A DNA stretch of 64,000 bases from Agromyces protaetiae (GCF_004135405.1 NZ_CP035491.1:3348001-3412000); one strand, 5' to 3'. Numbered from the stretch's first letter, positions 20,099 to 28,692 are shown. Made by a program: numbers and translations. Notes: generated from the letters alone by a model not told the origin.

Positions 20099-21265
20099 AT
20101 GCCTCATACCCTGCGCCGCCTCGACGGCCGCGCGCTCCTCGTCGACCCCGCGCCCGTCGCGATGGTCTGGAACGAACCCGGGCGCCCGCATGACGCCCTC
20201 GCGGTGCCCGGCCTCACGCTCGGCCCCGGCGACGCCCTCATCGAGGTCGAGCTCGCGACCGTGTGCGGGTCCGACCTGCATACCGTGCGCGGCGACCGGT
20301 CGGCCGAGACGCCGCTCGTCCTCGGACACGAGGCCGTCGGCAGGGTCGTCGCCGCGGGCGAACGGGCGGTCCGATCCGACGGCACGCGCCTCGAACTCGG
20401 CGACCGCGTCGTCTGGTCGGTCACGGCGAGCTGCGGGTCGTGCGACCGATGCGCACGGGGCCTCCCGCAGAAGTGCCGCACCCTCGCGAAGTACGGCCAC
20501 GCCCGGATCGTGCGGGGATGGGAGCTCAGCGGCGGCTTCGCGACGCACGTGCAACTGCGCGAGGGCACGGCGATCGTGCCGGTCGGCGAAGCGCTGCCGG
20601 CGTCCGTCGCAGCGCCCGCGTCGTGCGCCACGGCGACGGCGGTCGCGGCCCTCGACGCCGCCGCAGGTCGCGTCCCGCTCGCAGGGGCGACGGTCGTCGT
20701 GGCCGGCGCCGGCATGGTCGGGCTGTCGGTCGCCGCCCTCGCCGACGACGTGGGGGCGACGGTCGTCGTGTCCGATCCAGATCCGGGTCGGCGCGCGTTC
20801 GCCCTGCGGTTCGGCGCGGTCGCGGTCGCAGACCCTTCGGCTCCGACGGAATCGGATGCCTCGTTGCGCGGCGTGCTCGATCGGCTCTCCCGCTCGGGGG
20901 TCGACGCTCCGCTCGTCGCCGTCGAGGCGTCCGGGTCGCCCGCCGCGGTCCGTCAGGCGATCGACGCCGTGGACGTCGGCGGTGTCGTCGTGCTCGTCGG
21001 CAGCGTGTTCCCCGGACCCGACGTCGCGATCTCCCCCGAGTCCCTCATCCGTCGGCTCGTCACGGTGCAGGGCGTCCACAACTACGCGCCGCACCACCTC
21101 GAGGAAGCCGTCGCCGCCCTGCACCGGCTCAGGCGGACGCGGCCGTTCGACGAGTTCGTCGGGGCGACGTTCTCACTCGCAGAGCTCGATACCGCGATCG
21201 AGGCCGCCGCCTCGGGTGCGCACGTGCGGGTCGGGATCGCACCGCAGCGGCGCAGGCACGCCTGA
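20099..21265 (+). CDS. Zinc-dependent alcohol dehydrogenase, HpnZ-like (TIGR03366 type)
   Basis: This 388-residue medium-chain dehydrogenase shows catalytic zinc ligands Cys56 (VCGSDLH) and His77-Glu78 (LGHEAVGRV), a structural zinc set Cys112, Cys115, Cys118 and Cys126, and the NAD fold VVVAGAGMVGLSVAAL. It follows the PhnX-like gene by 13 bases in an apparent operon. Homologues of this clade recur with phosphonate genes and are thought to oxidise or reduce a phosphonate-derived alcohol or aldehyde. The start has no strong ribosome site, so a start a little downstream is possible. A generic alcohol dehydrogenase role cannot be excluded. Confidence 0.85.
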   Translation: MPHTLRRLDGRALLVDPAPVAMVWNEPGRPHDALAVPGLTLGPGDALIEVELATVCGSDLHTVRGDRSAETPLVLGHEAVGRVVAAGERAVRSDGTRLELGDRVVWSVTASCGSCDRCARGLPQKCRTLAKYGHARIVRGWELSGGFATHVQLREGTAIVPVGEALPASVAAPASCATATAVAALDAAAGRVPLAGATVVVAGAGMVGLSVAALADDVGATVVVSDPDPGRRAFALRFGAVAVADPSAPTESDASLRGVLDRLSRSGVDAPLVAVEASGSPAAVRQAIDAVDVGGVVVLVGSVFPGPDVAISPESLIRRLVTVQGVHNYAPHHLEEAVAALHRLRRTRPFDEFVGATFSLAELDTAIEAAASGAHVRVGIAPQRRRHA

Positions 21266-21293
21266 GCGGCGCTTCACCGGCCGGAGGAGCGAG

Positions 21294-21319
21294 CCGCGGC
21301 GCATGCCGCAGTGCCGCGG
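21294..21319. terminator. Short GC hairpin between hpnZ-like gene and manB
   Basis: Seven-base GC arms (21294-21300 and 21313-21319) with a 12-base loop sit in the 55-base convergent gap. The stem is short, so its function as a terminator is only plausible. Confidence 0.35.
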
Positions 21320-21320
21320 A

Positions 21321-22754
21321 TCAGCCGCGGATGAGCGCGAGCACGTCGTCGCGGATGCCCGCCATCGTCGCCTCGTCGGCGCCCTCGACGTTGAGCCGCA
21401 GGAGCGGCTCGGTGTTCGACGGGCGCACGTTGAACCACCAGAACGGCTCGTCCGCGGCGGTCACGCCGCGCACCGTGAGTCCGTCGAACTCCTCGAACTC
21501 GGCCGTGCCCGTATACGCCTCAACGATGCGCGTGTACGCCGCGGGGATGTCTTCCACCGTCGAATTGATCTCGCCCGACAGCGCGTACGGCGTGAACCGA
21601 GCCGCGAGCGCCGACAGCGGGGCATCCTGCGAACCGAACTCGGCGAGGACGTGCATCGCCGCGAGCATGCCGTTGTCTGCGCCCCAGAAGTCGCGGAAGT
21701 AGTAGTGCGCCGAGTGCTCGCCCCCGAACACCGCGCCCGTCTCGGCCATGCGGTCTTTGATGAGCGAATGCCCGACGCGCGTGCGCACGGGCGTCGCGCC
21801 CGCCGCGGAGATCGTCTCGGGCACGAACTGCGACGTGATGAGGTTGTGGATGACGTTGATGTCGGTCTCGCCCGCGGCGCGCACGCGCGCGACCTCGCGG
21901 AGCGCGACGATCGCCGCGACGGCCGACGGGTTCACGGCGCCGCCCTGCTCGTCGACGACGAAGCACCGGTCGGCGTCGCCGTCGAAGGCGAGACCGAGGT
22001 CGGCTCCGTGCTCGACCACCGCGCGCTGCAGGTCGACGAGGTTCGCGGGTTCGAGCGGGTTCGCCTCGTGGTTCGGGAACGTGCCGTCGAGCTCGAAGTA
22101 GAGGGGGACGATCTCGAGGGGCAGGCCCGCGAGCCCGGCCGCCTCGCCGAGCACGGCCGGGACGGTGAGGCCGCCCATGCCGTTGCCCGCGTCGACGACG
22201 ATCTTGAGCGGACGGACCGCGGTGAGGTCGACGAGCGACCGGAGGTACGCGGCGTAGTCGGCGAGCACATCGCGCGACTCGACCGAACCCGGCTCGGCGA
22301 CGGGCACGATGCCGGACTCGAGGAAGTCGCCTGCCCGGTCGCGGATGGCCGCGAGCCCCGTGTCGAGCGAAATGCCGCGCGCACCGGCGCGGGAGAACTT
22401 GATGCCGTTGTAGGCGGCCGGGTTGTGGCTCGCCGTGAACATGGCGGCGGGCGCGTCGAGCGCGCCGGAGGCGAAATAACTCTCGTCGGTCGAGCACAGC
22501 CCGATCGCGACGACGTCCGCACCGCGGGCCGTCGCGCCGCGCGCGAACGCTGCGGCGAACGCCGGCGACGAGTCGCGCATGTCGTGGCCGACGACGATCG
22601 GGCCGCCCGCAGCGCCGACCTCGTCGACGAACGCGGCGCCGAGCGCCTCGACGATCTCGTCGGTGAGCGCCTCTCCGACGATGCCGCGCACGTCGTAGGC
22701 CTTGACGGCGGCGTTCAGCCGAGTACGGAGTTCGGAGGGTGCAGGCGAAGTCAC
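21321..22754 (-). CDS. manB: Phosphomannomutase/phosphoglucomutase
   Basis: This 477-residue alpha-D-phosphohexomutase interconverts mannose-6-phosphate and mannose-1-phosphate, feeding GDP-mannose for glycans and lipoglycans. The phosphoserine loop is TASHNPAAYNGIKF (Ser109), the metal site DGDADRCFVVD, the sugar-specificity loop GGEHSAHYYFRD, and the phosphate-binding loop RPSNTEPLLRLN. Start GTG 22754 overlaps the DUF3499 stop as GTGA, so they are co-transcribed. Together with manA 8 kb away it completes the fructose-6-phosphate to mannose-1-phosphate route. The neighbourhood matches mycobacterial manB/whiB2. Confidence 0.95.
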   Translation of the reverse strand: MTSPAPSELRTRLNAAVKAYDVRGIVGEALTDEIVEALGAAFVDEVGAAGGPIVVGHDMRDSSPAFAAAFARGATARGADVVAIGLCSTDESYFASGALDAPAAMFTASHNPAAYNGIKFSRAGARGISLDTGLAAIRDRAGDFLESGIVPVAEPGSVESRDVLADYAAYLRSLVDLTAVRPLKIVVDAGNGMGGLTVPAVLGEAAGLAGLPLEIVPLYFELDGTFPNHEANPLEPANLVDLQRAVVEHGADLGLAFDGDADRCFVVDEQGGAVNPSAVAAIVALREVARVRAAGETDINVIHNLITSQFVPETISAAGATPVRTRVGHSLIKDRMAETGAVFGGEHSAHYYFRDFWGADNGMLAAMHVLAEFGSQDAPLSALAARFTPYALSGEINSTVEDIPAAYTRIVEAYTGTAEFEEFDGLTVRGVTAADEPFWWFNVRPSNTEPLLRLNVEGADEATMAGIRDDVLALIRG

Positions 22755-22966
22755 GCCCTCGAAACTACCTCACCGGGCGGCGTCTGCCGCACGATGTGCC
22801 ACCCTCTGGGGGCACTCGTGCGCTCGGCGTGCCGCGCGCAGAGATCGTACCCGTGCGGCTCGGGACGGAAGGCGAGCGGCCCGAGGACGGCGAGCGACTC
22901 GGCGTAGTCGAACGTCAACGTCGCGACCGCCTCGGCGGGGCATGCGGTTCGCGAACAACGTCTCAT
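22751..22966 (-). CDS. DUF3499 family small cysteine protein
   Basis: This 71-residue protein starts MRRCSRTACPAEAVATLTF, with paired cysteines (Cys4, Cys9) and a second pair CxxH (YDLCARHAERT) that resemble a small zinc-binding fold. DUF3499 is an actinobacterial family of unknown function found between manB and whiB2. Here its stop overlaps the manB start, and it diverges from the metallopeptidase-like gene with 36 bases between starts. The ATG at 22966 is preferred to upstream in-frame starts because those would overlap the divergent gene and add unrelated arginine-rich sequence. Confidence 0.85.
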   Translation of the reverse strand: MRRCSRTACPAEAVATLTFDYAESLAVLGPLAFRPEPHGYDLCARHAERTSAPRGWHIVRQTPPGEVVSRA

Positions 22967-23002
22967 GGCTCGACCAGAGTAGCGGCGACCGGGGACACTA
23001 CG

Positions 23003-23452
23003 ATGGATCGCATGCCTCGCTCCCGCCGTGTCGCCGCTTCGCGATCGCCGAGACGGCTCGCCCGCGACCGCCACGGTCGCGGCCTGCGCTCACCGGTGAC
23101 GGGCCCGCACCTGCCGCTCCTGCAGACCCGTATCGACGAGTTCGACCTGACGGTCGCGACGACCGCGACCTACCTGCGCGGGCTGTGGCCCGAACTCGAG
23201 GGCGTCGTCTTCGAGGTCGCGCAGGCGCCCGCCGAGGCCATCCACGACGACCACGTCGACCGGTGGAAGGTCTTCCACGACGAGCGGCGCATCACATTCT
23301 TCCGGCTGCCGATCGTCCGCTTCCTCCGCCTGCAAGAAGGCGAGGAGCGCGACCAGAAGCTGCTCATCGAGAGCTGCGTGTACCGTGCCGTCGCCGACCT
23401 GCTGGGCCGCGACCCGTGGGAGCTCTCTCCCGGCCGCTACCGGCACCTCTGA
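23003..23452 (+). CDS. Metallopeptidase-family protein (Zincin_1-like) lacking HExxH
   Basis: This 149-residue protein has a basic N-terminus and the segments RSPVTGPHLPLLQTR and ITFFRLPIVRFLRLQ that match the small actinobacterial metallopeptidase family beside whiB2. True members of the family carry a zinc HExxH; here the aligned stretch is LIESCVYRAVADLLGRDPW, with no histidine pair, so it is probably not an active peptidase. The start at 23003 follows CGGGGA; ATG 23012 is an alternative. It is divergent from DUF3499 and converges on the DUF5719 gene. The mycobacterial gene in this position also appears to lack a clear HExxH, so the loss may be old. Confidence 0.75.
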   Translation: MDRMPRSRRVAASRSPRRLARDRHGRGLRSPVTGPHLPLLQTRIDEFDLTVATTATYLRGLWPELEGVVFEVAQAPAEAIHDDHVDRWKVFHDERRITFFRLPIVRFLRLQEGEERDQKLLIESCVYRAVADLLGRDPWELSPGRYRHL

Positions 23453-23488
23453 CTTACCGCTCCTGCGCCAGGTCCGGGCCGGGCCCGC

Positions 23489-24943
23489 TCAGCCGGGGTA
23501 GACGCGGATGGGCGCGTCGAGCGGCCCGGGCGGCTCGATCGCGAACGACGACAGCAACCGCTCGTCGGCGAACGAGATCGACGCGTGCAGCCCCTCGGCG
23601 CCGAGCAGGACGACCGCGTCGTCCGAGTCGAGCGGCACCGTCGCACTCTCGCCCGCCGAGACGACGACGGTCTGTCCGCGGTCGCCCTGGTCGATGCGCA
23701 CCTCGACGTCGGCGTCGCCGGGGTTCGTGAGCGCGAGCCGGGCGTCCGGACCTGCCGGGACCGCGATGGCAGTGTCGCCGATGAGCGGGTTCGTCGCCGT
23801 GAACCACGCGAGATCGCCGGCGGTGCCCTCGTTCGCGTCGCCGGTCGGCGGGATCGAGGCGATCGTCGTCCGTGCCGCCGCCACGACGGGGGCGTCGGAT
23901 TCGATCGCGATCGAGTACATGCCGCGCTGGAGGACGCCGAGCGGCACATCGAGCACCTGGCCGGGTTCGAGTTCGACGTCGATGACCGGTCCGGTGCCGC
24001 CCGCCGCGGGGACGACCCGCACGGTCGCCTGTGCCGCGGTGTCCCCGGGCGCGAAGAGCCGCAGCGCCGGGAACGCGTCGCCTTCGGCGTGGTCGTCGCC
24101 GCTCTCGACGCCGCCCTCCTCGGGCACGAGCACGCCGGGGATGACCTGCGATCGGGCCGGCGCCGCCGCGGCGCCCACGAACTCGACGCCCGCCGGGACG
24201 AGACCGTCGATGGCCGTCTGCTCGAGGGTCGCAGCGATGCGGCCGCCGGTCGAGGTCACCTCCACGACGGGCGAGGCGACGTCGGGCGCGAGGCCCGCGA
24301 GCGAGACGACGCGCTGCTCGTGGGCGGGCACCTGGATGCCGAGCGCCGAGGGCGCGTCGACCGGGCCGGTCTCGCCGTGCACGCGCACGTCGACGGTCGC
24401 CGCGACGTCGGACGGGTTCGCGAGGAGGACGAGCGTGACCCGCCCGACTGCGGTCGAGCCGCCCACGAGCCAGGATCCGGCGACGGGCTCCCGGCACGCC
24501 GCCACGGCGAGCCCCGCGACCGTGTCGTCCGCCGCGACCTGCGATTGCGCGCCCGCGAGGAGGCCCGCGGCGACCTCGCCGGGCCGGGTCTGGAGCGCGA
24601 CCGGCCCCCCGTCGGAATCGGCGAGCGGGTTCTCGGGCGCCCCGAGCGACTGCTGCTCGATCTCTGCGCTCGGCGGCTCGACGGCCGTCACCGTGTCGGC
24701 CGCGCCGAGCGAAACGGGCGTCGTCGCGTCGGCGGTCTCGTCGGCGAGAGTGAGCAGCGGGCCGGGGCACACGCGCTGCTCACGGCTCTCGGCGGGGGCG
24801 ACGACGACCGACGACGGCTCGACTCGGTGTTCGGGCCACGGCACGAGGACGGCGGCGGCCGCGACGGCGGCACCCGCGGCGAGCGTCGCGACGATCGCGA
24901 CCGCTCGCCCGGCGGCGGCGAAGACGGTTCGGCTAGCGGGCAT
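23489..24943 (-). CDS. DUF5719 family secreted/membrane-anchored protein
   Basis: This 484-residue protein has an N-terminal transmembrane anchor or uncleaved signal (VAIVATLAAGAAVAAAAVLV) and a large extracytoplasmic beta-rich region. That region contains recurring segments such as VTLVLLANPSDVAATVDV, LRLFAPGDTAAQATVRVV and ARLALTNPGDADVEVRI, suggesting three or four immunoglobulin-like repeats. DUF5719 occurs next to large membrane glycosyltransferases and whiB2 in Actinobacteria. Its ATG follows GGAGG and overlaps the upstream glycosyltransferase by 11 bases, so the two are coupled and may work together at the membrane. Function unknown. Confidence 0.8.
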   Translation of the reverse strand: MPASRTVFAAAGRAVAIVATLAAGAAVAAAAVLVPWPEHRVEPSSVVVAPAESREQRVCPGPLLTLADETADATTPVSLGAADTVTAVEPPSAEIEQQSLGAPENPLADSDGGPVALQTRPGEVAAGLLAGAQSQVAADDTVAGLAVAACREPVAGSWLVGGSTAVGRVTLVLLANPSDVAATVDVRVHGETGPVDAPSALGIQVPAHEQRVVSLAGLAPDVASPVVEVTSTGGRIAATLEQTAIDGLVPAGVEFVGAAAAPARSQVIPGVLVPEEGGVESGDDHAEGDAFPALRLFAPGDTAAQATVRVVPAAGGTGPVIDVELEPGQVLDVPLGVLQRGMYSIAIESDAPVVAAARTTIASIPPTGDANEGTAGDLAWFTATNPLIGDTAIAVPAGPDARLALTNPGDADVEVRIDQGDRGQTVVVSAGESATVPLDSDDAVVLLGAEGLHASISFADERLLSSFAIEPPGPLDAPIRVYPG

Positions 24944-27900
24944 CGTCGCCTCCACGATCGGCGCCGGCGGAGGCCGGTTGCGCAGGTTCGGATGTCTCGG
25001 TATCGGATGTCTCGGTGGCGGAGGGTTCGGTGGCGGATGTCTCGGACTCGCCGTCGGCCGAAGGCTCGGCCGGGGCATCCGGAAGCTCCGAAGCTGTCGC
25101 AGGCTCCGCCGACTTCGCGGTCTTCGCCTTCGCGGTCTTCGCCTTCGCCTTCGGCTCGCGCGTGCGCACCGGTCGGCGGTCGGTCTCCCGCCCGACGCCC
25201 GTGGGGATCGAGAGCAGGAGCGCCGCGAGGACGACGACGACCTGCACGACCGTCCAGAGCACGCCGACGCCCCCGCCTGCGTTCGGCGGGATCGCCGCGG
25301 CAGGCGCGGGCGACGGGGCATCCGCGAACCGCCAGAGCACGCCGAACGCCGTGTCGCCGACCGGCACGAGGGCCGCCGTGCCGTCGAGCGCGATCCGTGC
25401 TCGCTCCTCGGTCGCGAGCGCCGCGCGGTCGTCTGCGGCGCCGTCGGCAGGGGCGCCGAGGAGCACGAACGAGGTGCCGAACCGATCGATCGCCGCTTCG
25501 GGGTCGAAACCGCTCCGAGAGGCGAGGTTGCCGGCGAGTTCGGCGAGCTCCTGCTCGTCGGCCGTCGGCTCGGTGCGCGTGGAGGCGAGGGTCGACTGGT
25601 CGTCGAGCGTCGTCCCGGCGCCGTGCTCGAGCCAGGCCCGCAGGCCTCCCCCGGCGAGCGGTTCGAGGCGCAGCGTCGCGACACGGGGGTCGTTCGCAGC
25701 CTCGGCCGTGACGAAGGCGGGCAGGGTGCGGGCGTCGGCGCGGTGCACGGCGACCGATCCCGTCGCGAGGGCGACGAGGCTCGGCACGACGAGCCCGACG
25801 GCGGCGACGGCCGCGAGGGCGGCGAGCCACGGAGCACCGCGGCGGAGCCCGTCGAGGGCGATGACAGCCGCGATGACGACGCCCAGCACGGCGAGGCTCT
25901 GACCTGCGCCCGTCCACACGGCGATCTGGTCGGCGCCGACCGTCGCGAGCGAGAGGCGCGCCGCGCCCGTCGCGGTCGCGACGCCGGCGGCGACGGCCGC
26001 GAGCGCGAGGAGCGCTCCGCGGAGGCGAATCGAGGAGCCGATCGCGACGCCGACGGCGCACCCGGCGATGATGACGAGCGGAGCGGCGAGCGCCGTCGCG
26101 ACCCACACGGGGTCGATGAGGATGCCCATGCCCTCGAGCACGGCACCCCATCCGCCGTCGGATCCGCCGGGGAAGCCCAGGAGCCGCCACAACGGTTCGG
26201 GCACCGCGCTCGGCACCGGCGCACCCGCGTCGGCGAGGAGGGCGAGCGGCGTGCCGCGAGAGAGCTGGGCGAGGACGAGCGGCGCCGCGAGCACCGCCGC
26301 CGGGAGCGGCAGGAGCACGTAGCGGATCGACGCACGGCCGCCCGCGACGATCGCGAGGATCCAGCCGACCGCGAGGGCGGGCGCGAGCGACGGCGCCGAG
26401 GCGACGACCGACGCGAGGAGCAGCGACGCCGTCGCGGCGGCGGCCCAGCTCGAGGCTGCGCCGATCGACGCGTAGACGAGCCATCCGAGGAGGATGTGGG
26501 TGAGCACGGCGCCCGGCCGGCCGTCGGCGAGGGCGACGACGAACGGCGGGGCGAACGCCCACGCGACCGCGGCGAGCGCGCGGAGCGACCCGCGCTCGGT
26601 CAAGCGGGATGCCGCGAACCACGCCCCGAGGGCGGCCGCGGGAACCGCGACGAGCCAGAGGGCCGCGACCGCGACCGACGGAGCCCAGAACGCGAACGAA
26701 CCGAGCACGGCGAGCACGCCCGAGAACGGGTCGGCAGCGCCGACGAAGCCGACCCCGACGTCGCGCCAGCCGTAGGCCGCGTTGCGCCAGAGCTCGCCGA
26801 ACGAGCCGGAGAGCGGCTGCAGCGCACCGCCGGCGACGCCCGACGCGCCGATGAGCCAGGAGAAGAGGGCGACGGATGCCACGGCCGACCCGAGCAGCAC
26901 CCAGCCGCCGCCCGTGCCGAGGAACTGCAGCTCCTCGGCACGCCCGCTCGCGCGGGCGCGGCGGGCCTCGGCCGCAGCACGGCGCCTGCGGCGGACCTCG
27001 TCGGGCTGCACGCGGAGCGGCGCGACGGCGGACCATCCGACCGTCTTCTGCCTGCGGAGCGTGCGCCTGGCCCTCGCGACCTTGCCGAACGAGAACATCG
27101 CCGCGAGCGCAGCCCCCAGCTCGCCCGCGATCGCACCGGGCGCCTTCGCGAGCAGGAGCCCGATCGATCGCACGACGGCGAGCGGGAGGAGGCTCACCCA
27201 GTGCAGCGGCACGACCGCGGCGGGCGCGTAGACGAGCCGTCGGTGGAGCTGCGCGGCCCGCGTCTGCCGACGGACCTTGCGCGCAGTGCGCCCGCCCCCG
27301 GCGGGCGGCCCGGCGACGCCCGAGTCGGCGACCTCGATGCGCGCTTCGGGCACGACGCTCACGCGGTGGCCCGCGAGTCGCGCGCGGATCGAGAAGTCGA
27401 GTGCGTCGTCGACGACCGGGAGCCCCGGGTCGAAGCCGTCGAGGTCGCGCCACACGGTGTGGCGGACGAGGAGTCCGGCGGGGTCGACGCCGAGCACGTC
27501 GCTCAGTTCGTCGTGTTGACCCTGGTCGAGTTCGTCCGACACGAGCTCGACGGCCCGACCGAACCGGGTGATCGACCGGCCGAGGCGCTCGATGCGCTCG
27601 GGGGCCGCCCACGAACGCTGCTCGGGACCCGCGATCGCGACCGATCTGGCGGTCTCGAGCGTCGCGACGAGCCTCGCGAGCGCGTCGGCGGCGGGCGCCG
27701 AATCCTCCGCGAGGAGCCACAACGCGTCCGACGTCGATCCGGGGACGTCGAGGAGGCGTTCGCCGGCCCGCACGGCTTCGCCGAACGGGACGCGCGTCTG
27801 CAGCCGCAGGACGTGCCCGGGCGCAGCGGCAGCCGCCTGCTCGGCGGCATCGGCGTCCGCGTCGTTCAGCACGACGAGCAGTTCGTCGACCGCGCGGGTC

Positions 27901-27983
27901 TGCGCCTGGACGGCCGCGATCGTGCGGCGGAGGCGATCGCCTCCGCGCTGGACGACCAGGAATGCGGTGACTCTGGGGAACAT
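24933..27983 (-). CDS. Giant multi-pass membrane glycosyltransferase (family 2)
   Basis: This 1016-residue protein has a family-2 glycosyltransferase domain in the first 290 residues, starting MFPRVTAFLVVQRGGDRLRR, with the degenerate donor-binding motif LLVVLNDADADA and LWLLAEDSAPAADALARL. Twelve or more transmembrane segments follow (about residues 360-930), then a low-complexity Glu/Thr/Ser/Ala tail rich in ETSDTETSE-type repeats. The DxD motif is weak (EDSA), so catalysis is uncertain. The start is placed at MFPRV because upstream in-frame residues are not conserved in character. It is co-transcribed with DUF5719 and is a candidate cell-wall glycan polymerase or transferase. Confidence 0.82.
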   Translation of the reverse strand: MFPRVTAFLVVQRGGDRLRRTIAAVQAQTRAVDELLVVLNDADADAAEQAAAAAPGHVLRLQTRVPFGEAVRAGERLLDVPGSTSDALWLLAEDSAPAADALARLVATLETARSVAIAGPEQRSWAAPERIERLGRSITRFGRAVELVSDELDQGQHDELSDVLGVDPAGLLVRHTVWRDLDGFDPGLPVVDDALDFSIRARLAGHRVSVVPEARIEVADSGVAGPPAGGGRTARKVRRQTRAAQLHRRLVYAPAAVVPLHWVSLLPLAVVRSIGLLLAKAPGAIAGELGAALAAMFSFGKVARARRTLRRQKTVGWSAVAPLRVQPDEVRRRRRAAAEARRARASGRAEELQFLGTGGGWVLLGSAVASVALFSWLIGASGVAGGALQPLSGSFGELWRNAAYGWRDVGVGFVGAADPFSGVLAVLGSFAFWAPSVAVAALWLVAVPAAALGAWFAASRLTERGSLRALAAVAWAFAPPFVVALADGRPGAVLTHILLGWLVYASIGAASSWAAAATASLLLASVVASAPSLAPALAVGWILAIVAGGRASIRYVLLPLPAAVLAAPLVLAQLSRGTPLALLADAGAPVPSAVPEPLWRLLGFPGGSDGGWGAVLEGMGILIDPVWVATALAAPLVIIAGCAVGVAIGSSIRLRGALLALAAVAAGVATATGAARLSLATVGADQIAVWTGAGQSLAVLGVVIAAVIALDGLRRGAPWLAALAAVAAVGLVVPSLVALATGSVAVHRADARTLPAFVTAEAANDPRVATLRLEPLAGGGLRAWLEHGAGTTLDDQSTLASTRTEPTADEQELAELAGNLASRSGFDPEAAIDRFGTSFVLLGAPADGAADDRAALATEERARIALDGTAALVPVGDTAFGVLWRFADAPSPAPAAAIPPNAGGGVGVLWTVVQVVVVLAALLLSIPTGVGRETDRRPVRTREPKAKAKTAKAKTAKSAEPATASELPDAPAEPSADGESETSATEPSATETSDTETSEPAQPASAGADRGGDDAR

Positions 27984-28059
27984 CGGGGCAAGCCTAGGTG
28001 CGGTGCGCCGCGCGGGAGCCGACCGGCTCGGGCGTGCCGCGAAGGTCGCCCGACATGCG

Positions 28060-28093
28060 ACGTGCCGTGCCTCGTCGTCGAGGCACGGCACGT
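28060..28093 (-). terminator. Hairpin downstream of whiB
   Basis: Fifteen-base perfect arms (28060-28074 and 28079-28093) enclose the loop TCGT, 34 bases after the whiB stop. This strong stem lies upstream of the glycosyltransferase gene on the same strand and should isolate whiB transcription. Confidence 0.75.
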
Positions 28094-28126
28094 GCGAGGA
28101 ATCGCGTCAGCGAGACATCCGGTCGG

Positions 28127-28447
28127 TCATCCGGCGCGCTTGCGGAGCTTGCGCCGCTCGCGCTCGGAGAGCCCGCCCCAGATGCCGAAGCGTTCGTCGT
28201 TCGCGAGCGCGTACTCGAGGCACTGGGCGCGGACTTCGCACCCGGTGCAGATCTTCTTCGCGTCGCGTGTCGAGCCGCCCTTCTCGGGGAAGAACGCCTC
28301 GGGATCGGTCTGCGCGCACAGCGCATCGCTCTGCCAGGCCAGAGGATCGGCATCGTCGACGTTCCCCCGAACGCCCGGTACGCCGAGACGCACCGGATCG
28401 ACGAACCAATCTTCAGGTACGCCAGAACGATATTCAGGATTGCCCAT
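28127..28447 (-). CDS. whiB: WhiB-family iron-sulfur transcriptional regulator (WhiB2/WhmD-like)
   Basis: This 106-residue WhiB protein acts as a [4Fe-4S] redox-responsive partner of the primary sigma factor. Cluster ligands are Cys44, Cys67, Cys70 and Cys76 (CAQTDPEAFFPEK, KKICTGCEVRAQC). The beta-turn is GIWGG (88-92), and the basic DNA-contact tail is ERERRKLRKRAG. Synteny with manB and DUF3499 points to WhiB2, required for cell division/septation in mycobacteria. I start at ATG 28447, which has GGGAG five bases upstream. A longer TTG-initiated frame is rejected because that TTG is the first base triplet of a well-formed -35 box. Confidence 0.93.
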   Translation of the reverse strand: MGNPEYRSGVPEDWFVDPVRLGVPGVRGNVDDADPLAWQSDALCAQTDPEAFFPEKGGSTRDAKKICTGCEVRAQCLEYALANDERFGIWGGLSERERRKLRKRAG

Positions 28448-28496
28448 ATCGTCTCCCACCCAGTTGTACCGACCACCCGAAGGGTGTGTCGTGACA

Positions 28497-28525
28497 ATTA
28501 CATCGGTGTAATTCGGGCACGTCAA
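28497..28525 (-). promoter_or_regulatory. Sigma-70-type promoter of whiB
   Basis: On the minus strand, TTGACG (28520-28525) and TGTAAT (28497-28502) are separated by exactly 17 bases. Each matches five of six consensus positions. Transcription would begin near 28490, leaving a leader of about 40 bases that includes the GGGAG ribosome site of whiB. The local sequence is unusually AT-rich for this genome. Confidence 0.75.
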
Positions 28526-28652
28526 GTTGCGGACGGGAAACCCTCAATAACGACTCGAGGCTTGATTGCCGGGGCGACACGCCGTACGGGTGCCGGAGAT
28601 GTGATCGGTCGCGCGCGAAGCGGACGGATTCCTCGCATTGCGAGGCCCGAGC

Positions 28653-28672
28653 TCGGCGCGAACCCGCGCCGA
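28653..28672 (-). terminator. GC hairpin after galE
   Basis: Eight-base arms (28653-28660 and 28665-28672) with an AACC tetraloop lie 20 bases past the galE stop. The stem is short but wholly complementary; a terminator role is plausible. Confidence 0.4.
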
Positions 28673-28692
28673 CAGAGCCGTCGAGGGATGCC

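Noticed and set aside
23508..28511. A 1667-residue open frame on the + strand
   Set aside because: It runs antisense to the DUF5719 and membrane glycosyltransferase genes, is dominated by Arg, Ser, Ala and Gly, has no domain and reflects high-GC third positions.
28448..28525. A 26-residue N-terminal extension of whiB from TTG
   Set aside because: The TTG is part of a 17-bp-spaced -35/-10 promoter and the region just before ATG 28447 has the better ribosome site.
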